This document shows, piece after piece, positions 45,664-54,276 of a stretch of 64,000 bases of DNA (position 1 is the first letter of the stretch; every line of letters starts with the position of its first letter). Source of the DNA: Deinobacterium chartae (GTDB lineage Bacteria > Deinococcota > Deinococci > Deinococcales > Deinococcaceae); the NCBI RefSeq assembly GCF_014202645.1, contig NZ_JACHHG010000007.1, positions 78,556 to 142,555 of the forward strand, in the 5' to 3' direction. Under the pieces are notes generated by a model. It was not told where the DNA came from. It did not search any database and saw only the letters and a list, made by a program, of their open reading frames with translations. The position numbers were made by a program, and so were the translations under genes.

Positions 45664-46346
45664 GAGTTGAGTTCCCGGACCGGACTGGGATCGTACATGG
45701 CAATCGGTGCGCCGGACAAAGCGCCCTGACGGCGCAGCTGCATCTCGGTGATCCACGAGGGCAGCGTCTCCCGCACGCGTTCGGCGCTGACCGCCACACG
45801 GTCGGCGCGGTCACGCAGCAGATTACGCCCGAAATAGGCGGTAATGGCGACGATCAAACCTGCGGCGGTGTTGATCAGCGCCTCGGAGATACCGGTGGCC
45901 AGCTGGTTGGGGCTGGGGGCCGCCACGGTGGCGAACACCGCGAACGAGCGCACCATGCCGAACACGGTGCCCAACAGACCCAGCAGCGGTGCGATCTGCG
46001 CCACGGTACCGAGCGTGCTGATCCCGGCATACAGCCGCTGGTCCTCGATCAGCATCGCCTCGTTCATCGCGGCCGTGGCCGACTCGGGGCCGGCGGGGGC
46101 ACGCTCGAGCCCGGCGCGCAACACGTTGGCGGCCGGGGTGCTGAGGCGGCGCGCCTCGCGCTGAGCGCCAGCAAGGTCTTGCTGCATCAGGGCGGCGTGC
46201 ACCCGGGTCAAAATCAGCGTCGGATCGGCGGCCAGCTTGGAGAGCACCTGGAGCCGCAGCAAGATCAGGTAGACAACGTACAGCGACAGGGCGGCGAGCA
46301 CCCACAGCAATGGTCCAGCCGCCCACAACATATCCAGGATGTACAT
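45660..46346 (-). CDS. exbB: ExbB/TolQ/MotA family proton-channel protein
   Basis: 228 residues from the ATG at 46346. Three membrane helices are visible: near residues 7-28, TVAQIAPLLGLLGTVFGM and ISEALINTAAGLIVAITAYF. The last two carry the conserved MotA_ExbB residues. It forms the ring of the ExbBD motor. It is the first gene of the probable exbB-exbD-tonB-like-hypothetical-CAP operon and is divergent from the cobalamin riboswitch. A longer frame to 46397 has no better start signal. Confidence 0.95.
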   Translation of the reverse strand: MYILDMLWAAGPLLWVLAALSLYVVYLILLRLQVLSKLAADPTLILTRVHAALMQQDLAGAQREARRLSTPAANVLRAGLERAPAGPESATAAMNEAMLIEDQRLYAGISTLGTVAQIAPLLGLLGTVFGMVRSFAVFATVAAPSPNQLATGISEALINTAAGLIVAITAYFGRNLLRDRADRVAVSAERVRETLPSWITEMQLRRQGALSGAPIAMYDPSPVRELNS

Positions 46347-46569
46347 GCCTTTTATCTTGTCACGCGTTTTTTTGCGTCGCGTGAACGGCAAACTCATCTG
46401 GCGTCAGGCTCGGGAAAAACGTCTGAGTGCAGTTGCAGGCTCTGGGCGTTTCTGCTCGATGAACGCCGAACGTGAGAAAGAGCCCGCGCTTTCATGGTCG
46501 CACCGGCACCGGCACCGGCACAGCGGCCCCGTGCAAGGTGAGCCCGCCGCCGTATTCGGGCCGGAAACG
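46347..46569. other. Divergent intergenic region between exbB and the riboswitch
   Basis: About 220 bases holding the promoters of both divergent units. The plus-strand -10 is probably TATAAG at 46570. I see no convincing gene in it. Confidence 0.5.
46501..46522. repeat. Short tandem repeat (CACCGG), about 3.5 copies
   Basis: CACCGG is repeated three times from 46501, followed by a partial copy. It lies upstream of the riboswitch promoter. Confidence 0.6.
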
Positions 46570-46579
46570 GTATAAGCTG

Positions 46580-46665
46580 AGAGGTGCCGCCCACGCGGCG
46601 GCCCAGGGGAAGTCCGGTGAAATTCCGGCACTGTCGCGCAACGGTCACAGTCCGAACACCTGGAT
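46580..46665 (+). ncRNA. Cobalamin riboswitch aptamer
   Basis: The conserved B12-element text appears in order: AGGTGCC (46582), GGGGAAGTCCGGTGAAATT, TCCGGCACTG, CGCGCAACGGT and AGTCCGAACACCTGG. AGGTG (46582-46586) pairs with CACCT (46657-46661) to close the domain. It directly precedes btuFCD, so high cobalamin should shut off B12 import. Confidence 0.92.
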
Positions 46666-46725
46666 CTGAAGCTCGCTCTCGCGGAAGGGGCAGCCTCGCG
46701 CAATACCATTGCACCGAAGCACCCG

Positions 46726-46751
46726 CCGCCCCGCATCCGTGGCGGTTCTTC
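46726..46751 (+). promoter_or_regulatory. Possible expression-platform terminator of the riboswitch
   Basis: CCGCC (46726-46730) pairs with GGCGG (46741-46745), followed by TTCTTCT. It lies between the aptamer and the btuF start and could be the ligand-controlled terminator. Confidence 0.45.
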
Positions 46752-46778
46752 TATTGACTGCCGCCCACCGAGGTCACC

Positions 46779-47654
46779 ATGAAACGCTTCTTACTCCTGA
46801 TGACCGCGCTGACCCTGGGCACCCTGCTGCTCCCCGGGGCCTGGGCCGTCCGCTACCCGCTGACCCTCACCGATGACCTGGGGCGCGAGGTCACCCTGAA
46901 GGAGGCGCCGCGCCGGGTGATCTCGCTGCTGCCCTCCACCACCGAGACCGTGTGCGCGCTCGGCGCCTGCGAACGGCTGATCGGCGTGGACGACTACAGC
47001 GACTACCCGCCGCAGGCCGCGCGGCTGCCCAAGTTCGGCGGACTGTACGACCCTAACATCGAGGCGATCGTGGCGGCCCGGCCGGACCTGGTGCTCATCT
47101 CGAAATACGGACGGCTCGAAGAACCGCTGCGGCGGGCCGGCGTTCCTACCCTGGCAGTGCATCCCGAGCGTTTCGAGGACATTTTCAGCAAGACCACCCT
47201 GCTGGGGCGGGTCTTTGACCTCGAGTCCGCGGCCTCGAGGCTCAACGCCCGGGTGCGCGCGGACGTGGCCCGGGTCGAGGTGCTGACCCGACACGCGCGG
47301 CGGGTCAGCACCTACCTCGAGGTGGACCCCACGCCGTACAGCGTGGGACCGCAGTCGTTCATGGGCGTGATGATCGAGAAGGCCGGAGGCAGCAACATCG
47401 TTCCGGCAGCGCTCGGCGAATTTCCCCGCATCAGCCCCGAGCTGGTGGTGCAAAAAAACCCGCAGGTGATGCTCGGCCTGACCCTCGAGGAGGCCCGCAG
47501 GCGTCCGGGGTGGGCCGGGCTGCGCGCGGTGCGCTCGAAACGCGTGTACAAGCTGCCCCGCGACCTTGACCTGATGCTGTCGCGGCCCGGGCCGCGCATC
47601 GGCGTGGCCCTCGAGGTAATCGCGCGGCGGCTGCACCCGGAGCTGTTCCGGTGA
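46779..47654 (+). CDS. btuF: Cobalamin ABC transporter substrate-binding protein
   Basis: 291 residues. The signal peptide runs to about residue 23. The body is a class III binding protein of BtuF/FhuD type: RRVISLLPSTTETVCALGAC, then GVDDYSDYPP, FGGLYDPNIEAIVAARPDLV and a conserved glycine-rich late half. It captures vitamin B12 outside the inner membrane. It is under the cobalamin riboswitch and coupled to the permease gene by a GTGA overlap. Confidence 0.92.
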   Translation: MKRFLLLMTALTLGTLLLPGAWAVRYPLTLTDDLGREVTLKEAPRRVISLLPSTTETVCALGACERLIGVDDYSDYPPQAARLPKFGGLYDPNIEAIVAARPDLVLISKYGRLEEPLRRAGVPTLAVHPERFEDIFSKTTLLGRVFDLESAASRLNARVRADVARVEVLTRHARRVSTYLEVDPTPYSVGPQSFMGVMIEKAGGSNIVPAALGEFPRISPELVVQKNPQVMLGLTLEEARRRPGWAGLRAVRSKRVYKLPRDLDLMLSRPGPRIGVALEVIARRLHPELFR

Positions 47655-48651
47655 GGGTGGCTTTGACGCGGCGGCGCGCGGCGCCGCTGGTGCTGCTCGG
47701 GTCGGGCGGGCTGCTGCTGGCCGTGGTGCTGCTGGCCGTCGGCGTGGGCAGCGTGCCCATCCCGCCCCAGGTCACCCTCGAGGCGATCTACAAGGGCCTC
47801 AGCGGCCAGCCGCTCTTAGACCTCGAGGTGATCGTGTGGCAGCTGCGGCTGCCCCGGGTGGCGATGGGCCTGCTGGTGGGGGCCTCGCTGGCCATGAGCG
47901 GGGCGGCGTACCAGGGGCTGTTCCGCAACCCGCTGGCCGATCCGTACCTGATGGGGGTGGCCTCGGGCGGGGCGTTCGGCGCGACCCTGGCGATCCTGCT
48001 GGGGCTGAGCACCCTGCTGATTCCGCCGGTGGCCCTGGTCTGCGCGCTCATCAGCGTGGCGGTCACGCTGATGCTGGCCCGGCGCGGACGGGCGCTGCAC
48101 ACCACCGGTCTGGTCCTGGCAGGCGTGGTGGTGGGCAGCATCCTGACTGCGGCCTCCACCTACCTGATGCTGCGCGGCGAGGACCGCATCCGCGAGGTGT
48201 TCGCCTGGACGCTGGGCAACCTCTCCTTTGCGGGCTGGAAAGAGGCAGGAACCGTGTTGCCCTATGCGCTGCTGGGCTTCGCGTTGCTGCTGGCCCTGTC
48301 CCGGCCGCTCAACACCCTGCAGCTGGGCGAGGCGACCGCGCACAGCCTGGGGCTGCCGGTCGAGCGGGTCAAGTGGCTGACCGTGCTGGCCGCGACGCTT
48401 TCGACCGCTGCAGCCGTGTCGTACGCCGGCATCATTGGCTTCGTAGGCCTGATCACCCCGCACATCGTGCGCCGCCTGGTGGGCGCGGACTTCCGGCTGC
48501 TGCTGCCGGCCTCGGCCATCGCAGGAGGCACGCTGCTGGTGCTGGCCGACCTGCTGGCCCGCACCCTGACCCGCCCGGCCGAGTTGCCGGTCGGCATCGT
48601 GACCACCCTGCTGGGCGGGCCGTTTTTCCTGTACCTGCTGCGGAGGCAGCG

Positions 48652-48655
<4 letters not shown>
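47651..48655 (+). CDS. btuC: FecCD-family permease of the cobalamin ABC transporter
   Basis: 334 residues with about ten membrane helices. Family marks are LRLPRVAMGLLVGASLAMSG, GLFRNPLADPYLMGVASGGA and IIGFVGLITPHIVRRLVG. It forms the B12 translocation pathway. The GTG start overlaps the btuF stop, and the stop overlaps the ATPase start (GTGA). Confidence 0.93.
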
Positions 48656-49443
<788 letters not shown>

Positions 49444-49525
49444 GTTCCGGGCCCTGCGCAGCGCCACCGCTTGCCCCAAAATCCACACCCCGGAGCGCCC
49501 GCTCCTGATCCGAACGGAGTCCCCC

Positions 49526-49906
49526 ATGCCCTCTTCCGGCCCGAAATTCTTCTCTACCCGCGCGCACCTGCTGCTGTGCCAGAACGCGAACTGCCGCAAA
49601 AGAGGGGCGGACCTGCTGCACCTGGGCCTCGCCCGCGCCCTCGAGGAACAGCGCCTGATGTACTACAAGGCGGGCGGCTCGTTGCGTTACACGACCTCGG
49701 GCTGTCTGGGAGCGTGTTCGTACGGACCGGTGCTGGCGCTGTACCGCCAGCGCCCGGATGGCACGGGCCTCGAGCAGGCGTGGTATTTCGGAGTGGATTT
49801 TCCGTTGGCCCTCGAGGTGGCACGGGCAGCCCACGCGGGAACGGCGCTTCCTCAGGAGCGGCGTTACGACGACGGCATTATGCAGACTGAACCTGCGCCG
49901 GAATAG
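49526..49906 (+). CDS. Thioredoxin-like (2Fe-2S) ferredoxin domain protein
   Basis: 126 residues. Four cysteines fit a thioredoxin-fold 2Fe-2S cluster: C18 and C23 (CQNANC), C60 and C64 (GCLGAC). It lies 82 bases after btuD and is probably cotranscribed from the riboswitch. Similar ferredoxins (CbiW-like) occur in cobalamin gene clusters, so a role in reducing cobalt during corrinoid use is plausible. The terminator at 49998 follows. Confidence 0.88.
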   Translation: MPSSGPKFFSTRAHLLLCQNANCRKRGADLLHLGLARALEEQRLMYYKAGGSLRYTTSGCLGACSYGPVLALYRQRPDGTGLEQAWYFGVDFPLALEVARAAHAGTALPQERRYDDGIMQTEPAPE

Positions 49907-49997
49907 AGGTATATACGGGTTTTCCCTGAGCGCAAGGTAAATGTCAGGGTTTTTTATGGTTTTGGGGGGAAGTGCAGCCGAAGCGTTCGGCCCAGAG

Positions 49998-50038
49998 CCA
50001 GCGTTTGCGGCGTCCAGACAAACGCTGGTCTTATTTTT
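49998..50038 (+). terminator. Intrinsic terminator of the btu operon
   Basis: CCAGCGTTTG (49998-50007) pairs with CAAACGCTGG (50019-50028), followed by TCTTATTTTT. Confidence 0.85.
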
Positions 50039-50294
50039 AAACTCACACCAAATATGTGTTTTTGAGACATAAACAATGAAGATAAACTAAATTTGACAGC
50101 TTCGTACTCCTGTATGCAACTTTTCCGTTCATTCCCAAACGAATGTTTATGCACAGTGGTCAGACCATCGAACACCCAAGACGAGCGCAAACCGTGTCTG
50201 CAACCACCATCGGCCACCAAAGTTCGCCCGATGCCCACCAACTGCCTATCACATTATTCTTAATTAAAAAGGGCTTGGTCGCCGAAAATTTCAT

Positions 50295-50323
50295 TTGACG
50301 CTCAGAAAATAGGTTGCTACTGT
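50295..50323 (+). promoter_or_regulatory. Sigma-70-type promoter of the lipoprotein/S8 protease operon
   Basis: TTGACG (50295-50300), 17 bases, TACTGT (50318-50323). It would start transcription near 50330 and give a leader of about 110 bases before the ATG at 50443. Confidence 0.75.
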
Positions 50324-50442
50324 TTTTAAGTCGGCGTTTTCTTCGCCCACATTTCTATTTCGGGCCCCAGGCCCTGTCTGGAATGCGCACCTGCGCGCAT
50401 TCGCCCTCATCTTTTGGCCCAAGGCGGCCCAAGGAGACTCAC

Positions 50443-52200
50443 ATGCTTTTCCGTACCCTCGCCCTGTCCGTCGCGCTGTCCATGCTCATGGCCGCCTGCG
50501 GCGGAAGCTCTCCCTCAAAGCCCGGAGATGATCCGGACCCGCAGCCGCAGCCCAACCGCTACGGCGCCCTCAGCGGCACCGTAGCAGACACCGCGGCCGG
50601 ACGCCCGGTCGAGGGCACCACCATTCACGCCTACAACGACCAGGGCCGCCAGGTCGCTCAGGTCAACAGCGACGCCGAGGGCCGCTATACCTTTGCAGAA
50701 CTGCCAACCGGGCTCTACCGCCTCAGCCTCGAGAAAAGCGGCTTCGCGGGCAGCGAGGTCATCGGGGTCAACGTTTACGAGAACCAGACCACCTCGCTCG
50801 ACATCATTCAGAAAACCGCCTTTGACCCCGGTGCCACCACCACCCCGCCGCGCCTCGAGGTCACGCTGGGCGAGGGTGAGCTGCCCAGCTTCACCAACAG
50901 TGTCACGTTCCGGGTCCGGGTGGCCGACGGCGCCGAATACGCCCGCCCGCTGCGCGCGATCTATGCCGGGGTGGGCCGCACGCCCGGCGACCGCCTGTTC
51001 GCCGAGACCCGCACCTCCGGCAACTATGTGCTGCAAGGCGGCGACGACACCGGCGTCCAGGAACTCAGCGGCGCACAACTGCTGGGCTTTGGCAGCGCTG
51101 CGGGCGAACAACTCAGCTTCGAGACGGTCGCTTACGACTTCAACAACAACCGCGTGCACCTGCTGCGCCCGATGATTCTCAAGAACACCGCCAGCAGCCA
51201 GCAGAACAACGTGATTGCCCCGGTGGACGTCAAGGCCACCGCCATCACCCTCTCGCAGGGCCGCAGCCTGGATGCGGTGCAGACCCTGGGCCTGGGCGGA
51301 CGCGAACTGGGCCGCAGCCTGAACCGCCCGGCTCCGCTCGACGCTCCGCACGTGTACATCCAGGTCAGCTGGTGCTACCTGGGCACCAAGGCCAACCAGT
51401 TGCCCTTTGCCTTTGACGTGGAGCGCTCGCTCGACGGACAGAGCTACCAAAAGGTCGGCTCGGTCGGCGGTGCGGCCAGCAGCAGCTGCGCCAACTCGGA
51501 TCAGCGCCTGACCTACGTGGACAACGCGGCCAGCCTGCGTCCCGGCCAGCGTTACCACTACCGGGTCATTGCCCGCGGCGCCAACCGCCAGACCAGCACG
51601 AACAGCAGCACCACCATGCCACTGCCGGTATTCAACGCCAGCCCGGTGTCTCCGGCCGACGAGAGCATGAACGTCTCCCCCACCCCGGATTTCGTGGTGC
51701 ACCACCCGCAGCGCGCCATCGGGGCCGACGGCGCCTTTTACGTCTTCAGCGTGCTTGACAACGTGACTGCGGCCAGCTACGCCTGGCGTCCGCTGCCTGA
51801 CATCTTCGACCAGCACTGGCTGTACGTCGAGGAGGGCACGGGCAACAGCGGCAACCGGGTCCCCGAGGGCAAGACCTGGATCTACGACTCGGCCCGCCGC
51901 ACCTACCTCGACGACGGCCTGGTCACCGGCCGTAACCCCGCCGTGCTCGGCTACGACGTGGACCGCTCGGAAGTCCGCATTCCCTACAACTTCGACGGCA
52001 GCGCCACCCTCGCCGAGCTGCAGTCCTACCGCACCTACACCTGGCAGCTGGATTACAGCGTCGCCTACAAGTACAACGCCGCCGAAGGCTACCGCATCGA
52101 GGCCTACAGCGTAGACACCGTCCCGGTCCGCGACCTGTTCGGCAAATCCCAGCTTGCCACCGAGAACTTCGACTTCACGGTGGGCGCCCCGGAGAATTGA
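50443..52200 (+). CDS. Lipoprotein with carboxypeptidase-regulatory-like domain
   Basis: 585 residues from the ATG at 50443, which has AAGGAGA 6 bases upstream. The lipobox LMAAC puts the lipidated cysteine at residue 19. Residues about 40-125 form a carboxypeptidase-regulatory-like beta sandwich (GALSGTVADTAAGRPVEGTT, EGRYTFAELPTGLYRL). The remainder is beta-rich with fibronectin-like stretches (RYHYRVIARGANRQTSTNSS). It is probably anchored in the envelope. It overlaps the ribosome-binding region of the S8 protease gene and heads a three-gene operon. Confidence 0.85.
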   Translation: MLFRTLALSVALSMLMAACGGSSPSKPGDDPDPQPQPNRYGALSGTVADTAAGRPVEGTTIHAYNDQGRQVAQVNSDAEGRYTFAELPTGLYRLSLEKSGFAGSEVIGVNVYENQTTSLDIIQKTAFDPGATTTPPRLEVTLGEGELPSFTNSVTFRVRVADGAEYARPLRAIYAGVGRTPGDRLFAETRTSGNYVLQGGDDTGVQELSGAQLLGFGSAAGEQLSFETVAYDFNNNRVHLLRPMILKNTASSQQNNVIAPVDVKATAITLSQGRSLDAVQTLGLGGRELGRSLNRPAPLDAPHVYIQVSWCYLGTKANQLPFAFDVERSLDGQSYQKVGSVGGAASSSCANSDQRLTYVDNAASLRPGQRYHYRVIARGANRQTSTNSSTTMPLPVFNASPVSPADESMNVSPTPDFVVHHPQRAIGADGAFYVFSVLDNVTAASYAWRPLPDIFDQHWLYVEEGTGNSGNRVPEGKTWIYDSARRTYLDDGLVTGRNPAVLGYDVDRSEVRIPYNFDGSATLAELQSYRTYTWQLDYSVAYKYNAAEGYRIEAYSVDTVPVRDLFGKSQLATENFDFTVGAPEN

Positions 52201-52202
52201 CC

Positions 52203-54275
52203 ATGAAACGCCCCCTGATCGTCTTGCTCAGCACCCTGCTCGCCGCCTGCGGCAGCGCACCCCAGCTCGCCCCCGAAACGCCCGCCCTCTCTCCGCAGCT
52301 CGAGCGCGACGCCCAGGGTCACGCCTACCTGCGCGGCCAGTTGGTCATCGGCTACGACCGCGCGGAGTACCTCGAGACCGCCGTGCGCCAGCTGGACGCC
52401 CGGGTGCTGCAGACCATCCCGCAGCTGCGCGCCGCAGTCCTCGAGGTGGACGGCCCCTTCGACGCAGCTCTGAAGCGCGCTCTGACGTTGCCCGGTCTGC
52501 GCTACGCCCAGCCGAACTACGCGACCGTGCGCAGCCCGCGTACAGACGCGGTAGAGCGCGTCCGCACGCCCGAAAGCGGCGCGCTGCGCCCGCTGTCTCT
52601 GGACCAGACCATCGACGAGTACCCGCAGTACGCGCTGGACTCCGCGCACCTGAACGCCCGCGCCGCGTGGCAGGCGGGCCTCGAGGGTGCGGGCGTGACG
52701 GTCGCCGTCATTGACGACCCGGTGGACGTCACTCACCCGGACCTGGCCGCCAACTGGGGCGGGAAGGCCTACGACCCGGTCCAGAAAAAGGTTTACACCT
52801 CGGCACAGCTGTGGAAGAACTTCGCCTCGGCCAACCCGGACAACTCGCACGGCACCTTCGTGGCCAGCACCATCGCGGCGGCCCGTGACGGGCGCGGCAT
52901 CGTCGGTCTGGCTCCCAAAAGCCGCTACCTGCCGGTTGCGATCTTCACGCCTGCCTTCGTGGGCGACGCGGCGGTCGCCAACGGTCTGGCCTGGGCGGTG
53001 GACAGCGGTGCGCAGGTGCTCAACAATTCCTGGGGCGGCCCCGCCTACGACCAGCTGCTCAAAGACGCCTTTGATTACGCGCTGTCCAAGGGTGCCATTC
53101 CCATCGCTGCTGCCGGAAACGACTACGTGGACGCCATCCAGTACCCGGCCAACTACCCGGGAGTGGTCGCCTCGGTCGCGGCCGGAGCGAACCGCCAGCG
53201 CGCCTACTTCTCCAACTACGGACGGCACGTCTCGAGCGCCGCTCCCGGCTTCGACGTGCTGCTGGCCAACCCCACCTGGCTGGGCGGCGGCTACGGCCTG
53301 ATCAGCGGTACCAGCTTCTCCAGCCCCTACACTGCCGCCGCCGCCGCGCTGGTGCTGGGCCGCTGCCCGACCGCCACCCCCTATCAGGTGCGCCGCCTGC
53401 TCGAGGAAACCGCCGACGCCACGGTGGGCAGCAACCCCAGCGGCTTTGACCGCGAAACCGGCTACGGCCACCTGGATCTGGGCCGCACCGCGCAGCGGCT
53501 CACCAGCTGCGCCGCCCTGCCCGCTCCGGGCGCGAGCGCGCTGCTGAACGTGGCCCACTTCGACGGCCCCAGCACCCTGGCCGATGTCATGCTGGTCGGT
53601 AAGGGCATGCGCCCCGCCGACCCGAACGACGCCACCCCGATCTACTGGGCGCGCACCGACCGCCAGGGTCAGGCGCGTTTCCTCGAGGTCGCACCCGGCG
53701 AGTACGACGTGTACGTGGCTGCCTCGGACCGCCTGATCACCGGCGACTTGCCCCAGGACCGCGCCACCTACGCCGGAACCGTCACGCTGCGCTCCGGTTC
53801 GACCGCCGCCGCACCCGACACCCTGGACGTGCTCCTGAGCGGGCAGGCTCCCAACTTAAACCCCAGCGACCCGTTTGAGCCCAACGACGACGAGGCCGGG
53901 GCCAAACCGCTGCCCACCGGCGAGCGCACCCCGACCGCCTTTATTCACGGCAAGCCGCGCGACCGTGACTTCTACACGCTCGAGGCCCGCGCCGGAGAAA
54001 AGATCCAGCTGCGCGCCTACGCCCGCCGCACGCTGGGCGGCCTGCTCGACCCGGTCATGAGCCTGTACACCGCCGGCGGCGCGAACCTGCTCGCCTACGG
54101 TGACCCGCGCCAGGGTCCCGAGGACGCCGACACGCTGCTGCAGTACACCTTTACGGCCGACGGAACCTACACCGTGGTCGTGGACAGCTTCCACACCGTG
54201 GTCTACGACGAGGACGACGACAGTCCTTTCAACCGCTACCAGCTCGAGCTGACCCGCCTGCCCCAGGAGAACTGA
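52203..54275 (+). CDS. S8 family serine peptidase (subtilase) lipoprotein
   Basis: 690 residues from the ATG at 52203 (GGAGA 8 bases upstream; a TTG two codons earlier overlaps the previous stop). The lipobox LLAAC lipidates C16. A propeptide-like domain (about 20-130) precedes the catalytic domain with D171 (VAVIDDPVD), H216 (NSHGTFVAS), oxyanion N306 (AAAGND) and S371 (GTSFSSP). Beyond about 440 are two beta domains, the second a pre-peptidase C-terminal-like module (FEPNDDEAGAKPL and DRDFYTLEARAGEK). It is cotranscribed with the flanking lipoproteins. Confidence 0.93.
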   Translation: MKRPLIVLLSTLLAACGSAPQLAPETPALSPQLERDAQGHAYLRGQLVIGYDRAEYLETAVRQLDARVLQTIPQLRAAVLEVDGPFDAALKRALTLPGLRYAQPNYATVRSPRTDAVERVRTPESGALRPLSLDQTIDEYPQYALDSAHLNARAAWQAGLEGAGVTVAVIDDPVDVTHPDLAANWGGKAYDPVQKKVYTSAQLWKNFASANPDNSHGTFVASTIAAARDGRGIVGLAPKSRYLPVAIFTPAFVGDAAVANGLAWAVDSGAQVLNNSWGGPAYDQLLKDAFDYALSKGAIPIAAAGNDYVDAIQYPANYPGVVASVAAGANRQRAYFSNYGRHVSSAAPGFDVLLANPTWLGGGYGLISGTSFSSPYTAAAAALVLGRCPTATPYQVRRLLEETADATVGSNPSGFDRETGYGHLDLGRTAQRLTSCAALPAPGASALLNVAHFDGPSTLADVMLVGKGMRPADPNDATPIYWARTDRQGQARFLEVAPGEYDVYVAASDRLITGDLPQDRATYAGTVTLRSGSTAAAPDTLDVLLSGQAPNLNPSDPFEPNDDEAGAKPLPTGERTPTAFIHGKPRDRDFYTLEARAGEKIQLRAYARRTLGGLLDPVMSLYTAGGANLLAYGDPRQGPEDADTLLQYTFTADGTYTVVVDSFHTVVYDEDDDSPFNRYQLELTRLPQEN

Positions 54276-54276
54276 C

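Larger units (their letters stand above)
49907..50442. other. Low-GC intergenic region
   Basis: About 535 bases, clearly richer in A+T than the rest of the window. It contains the terminator at 49998-50038 and the promoter at 50295-50323. A 95-codon minus-strand frame (49954-50241) has no recognisable product. No insertion-sequence ends or tRNA are seen. Confidence 0.6.

Noticed and set aside
46501..46522. CACCGG microsatellite as a regulatory array
   Set aside because: Only about 3.5 copies in a GC-rich promoter region; chance or slippage is enough to explain it.
49954..50241. 95-codon minus-strand frame in the low-GC gap
   Set aside because: TTG start, no ribosome-binding site, no recognisable domain, and it overlaps the terminator of the B12 operon.
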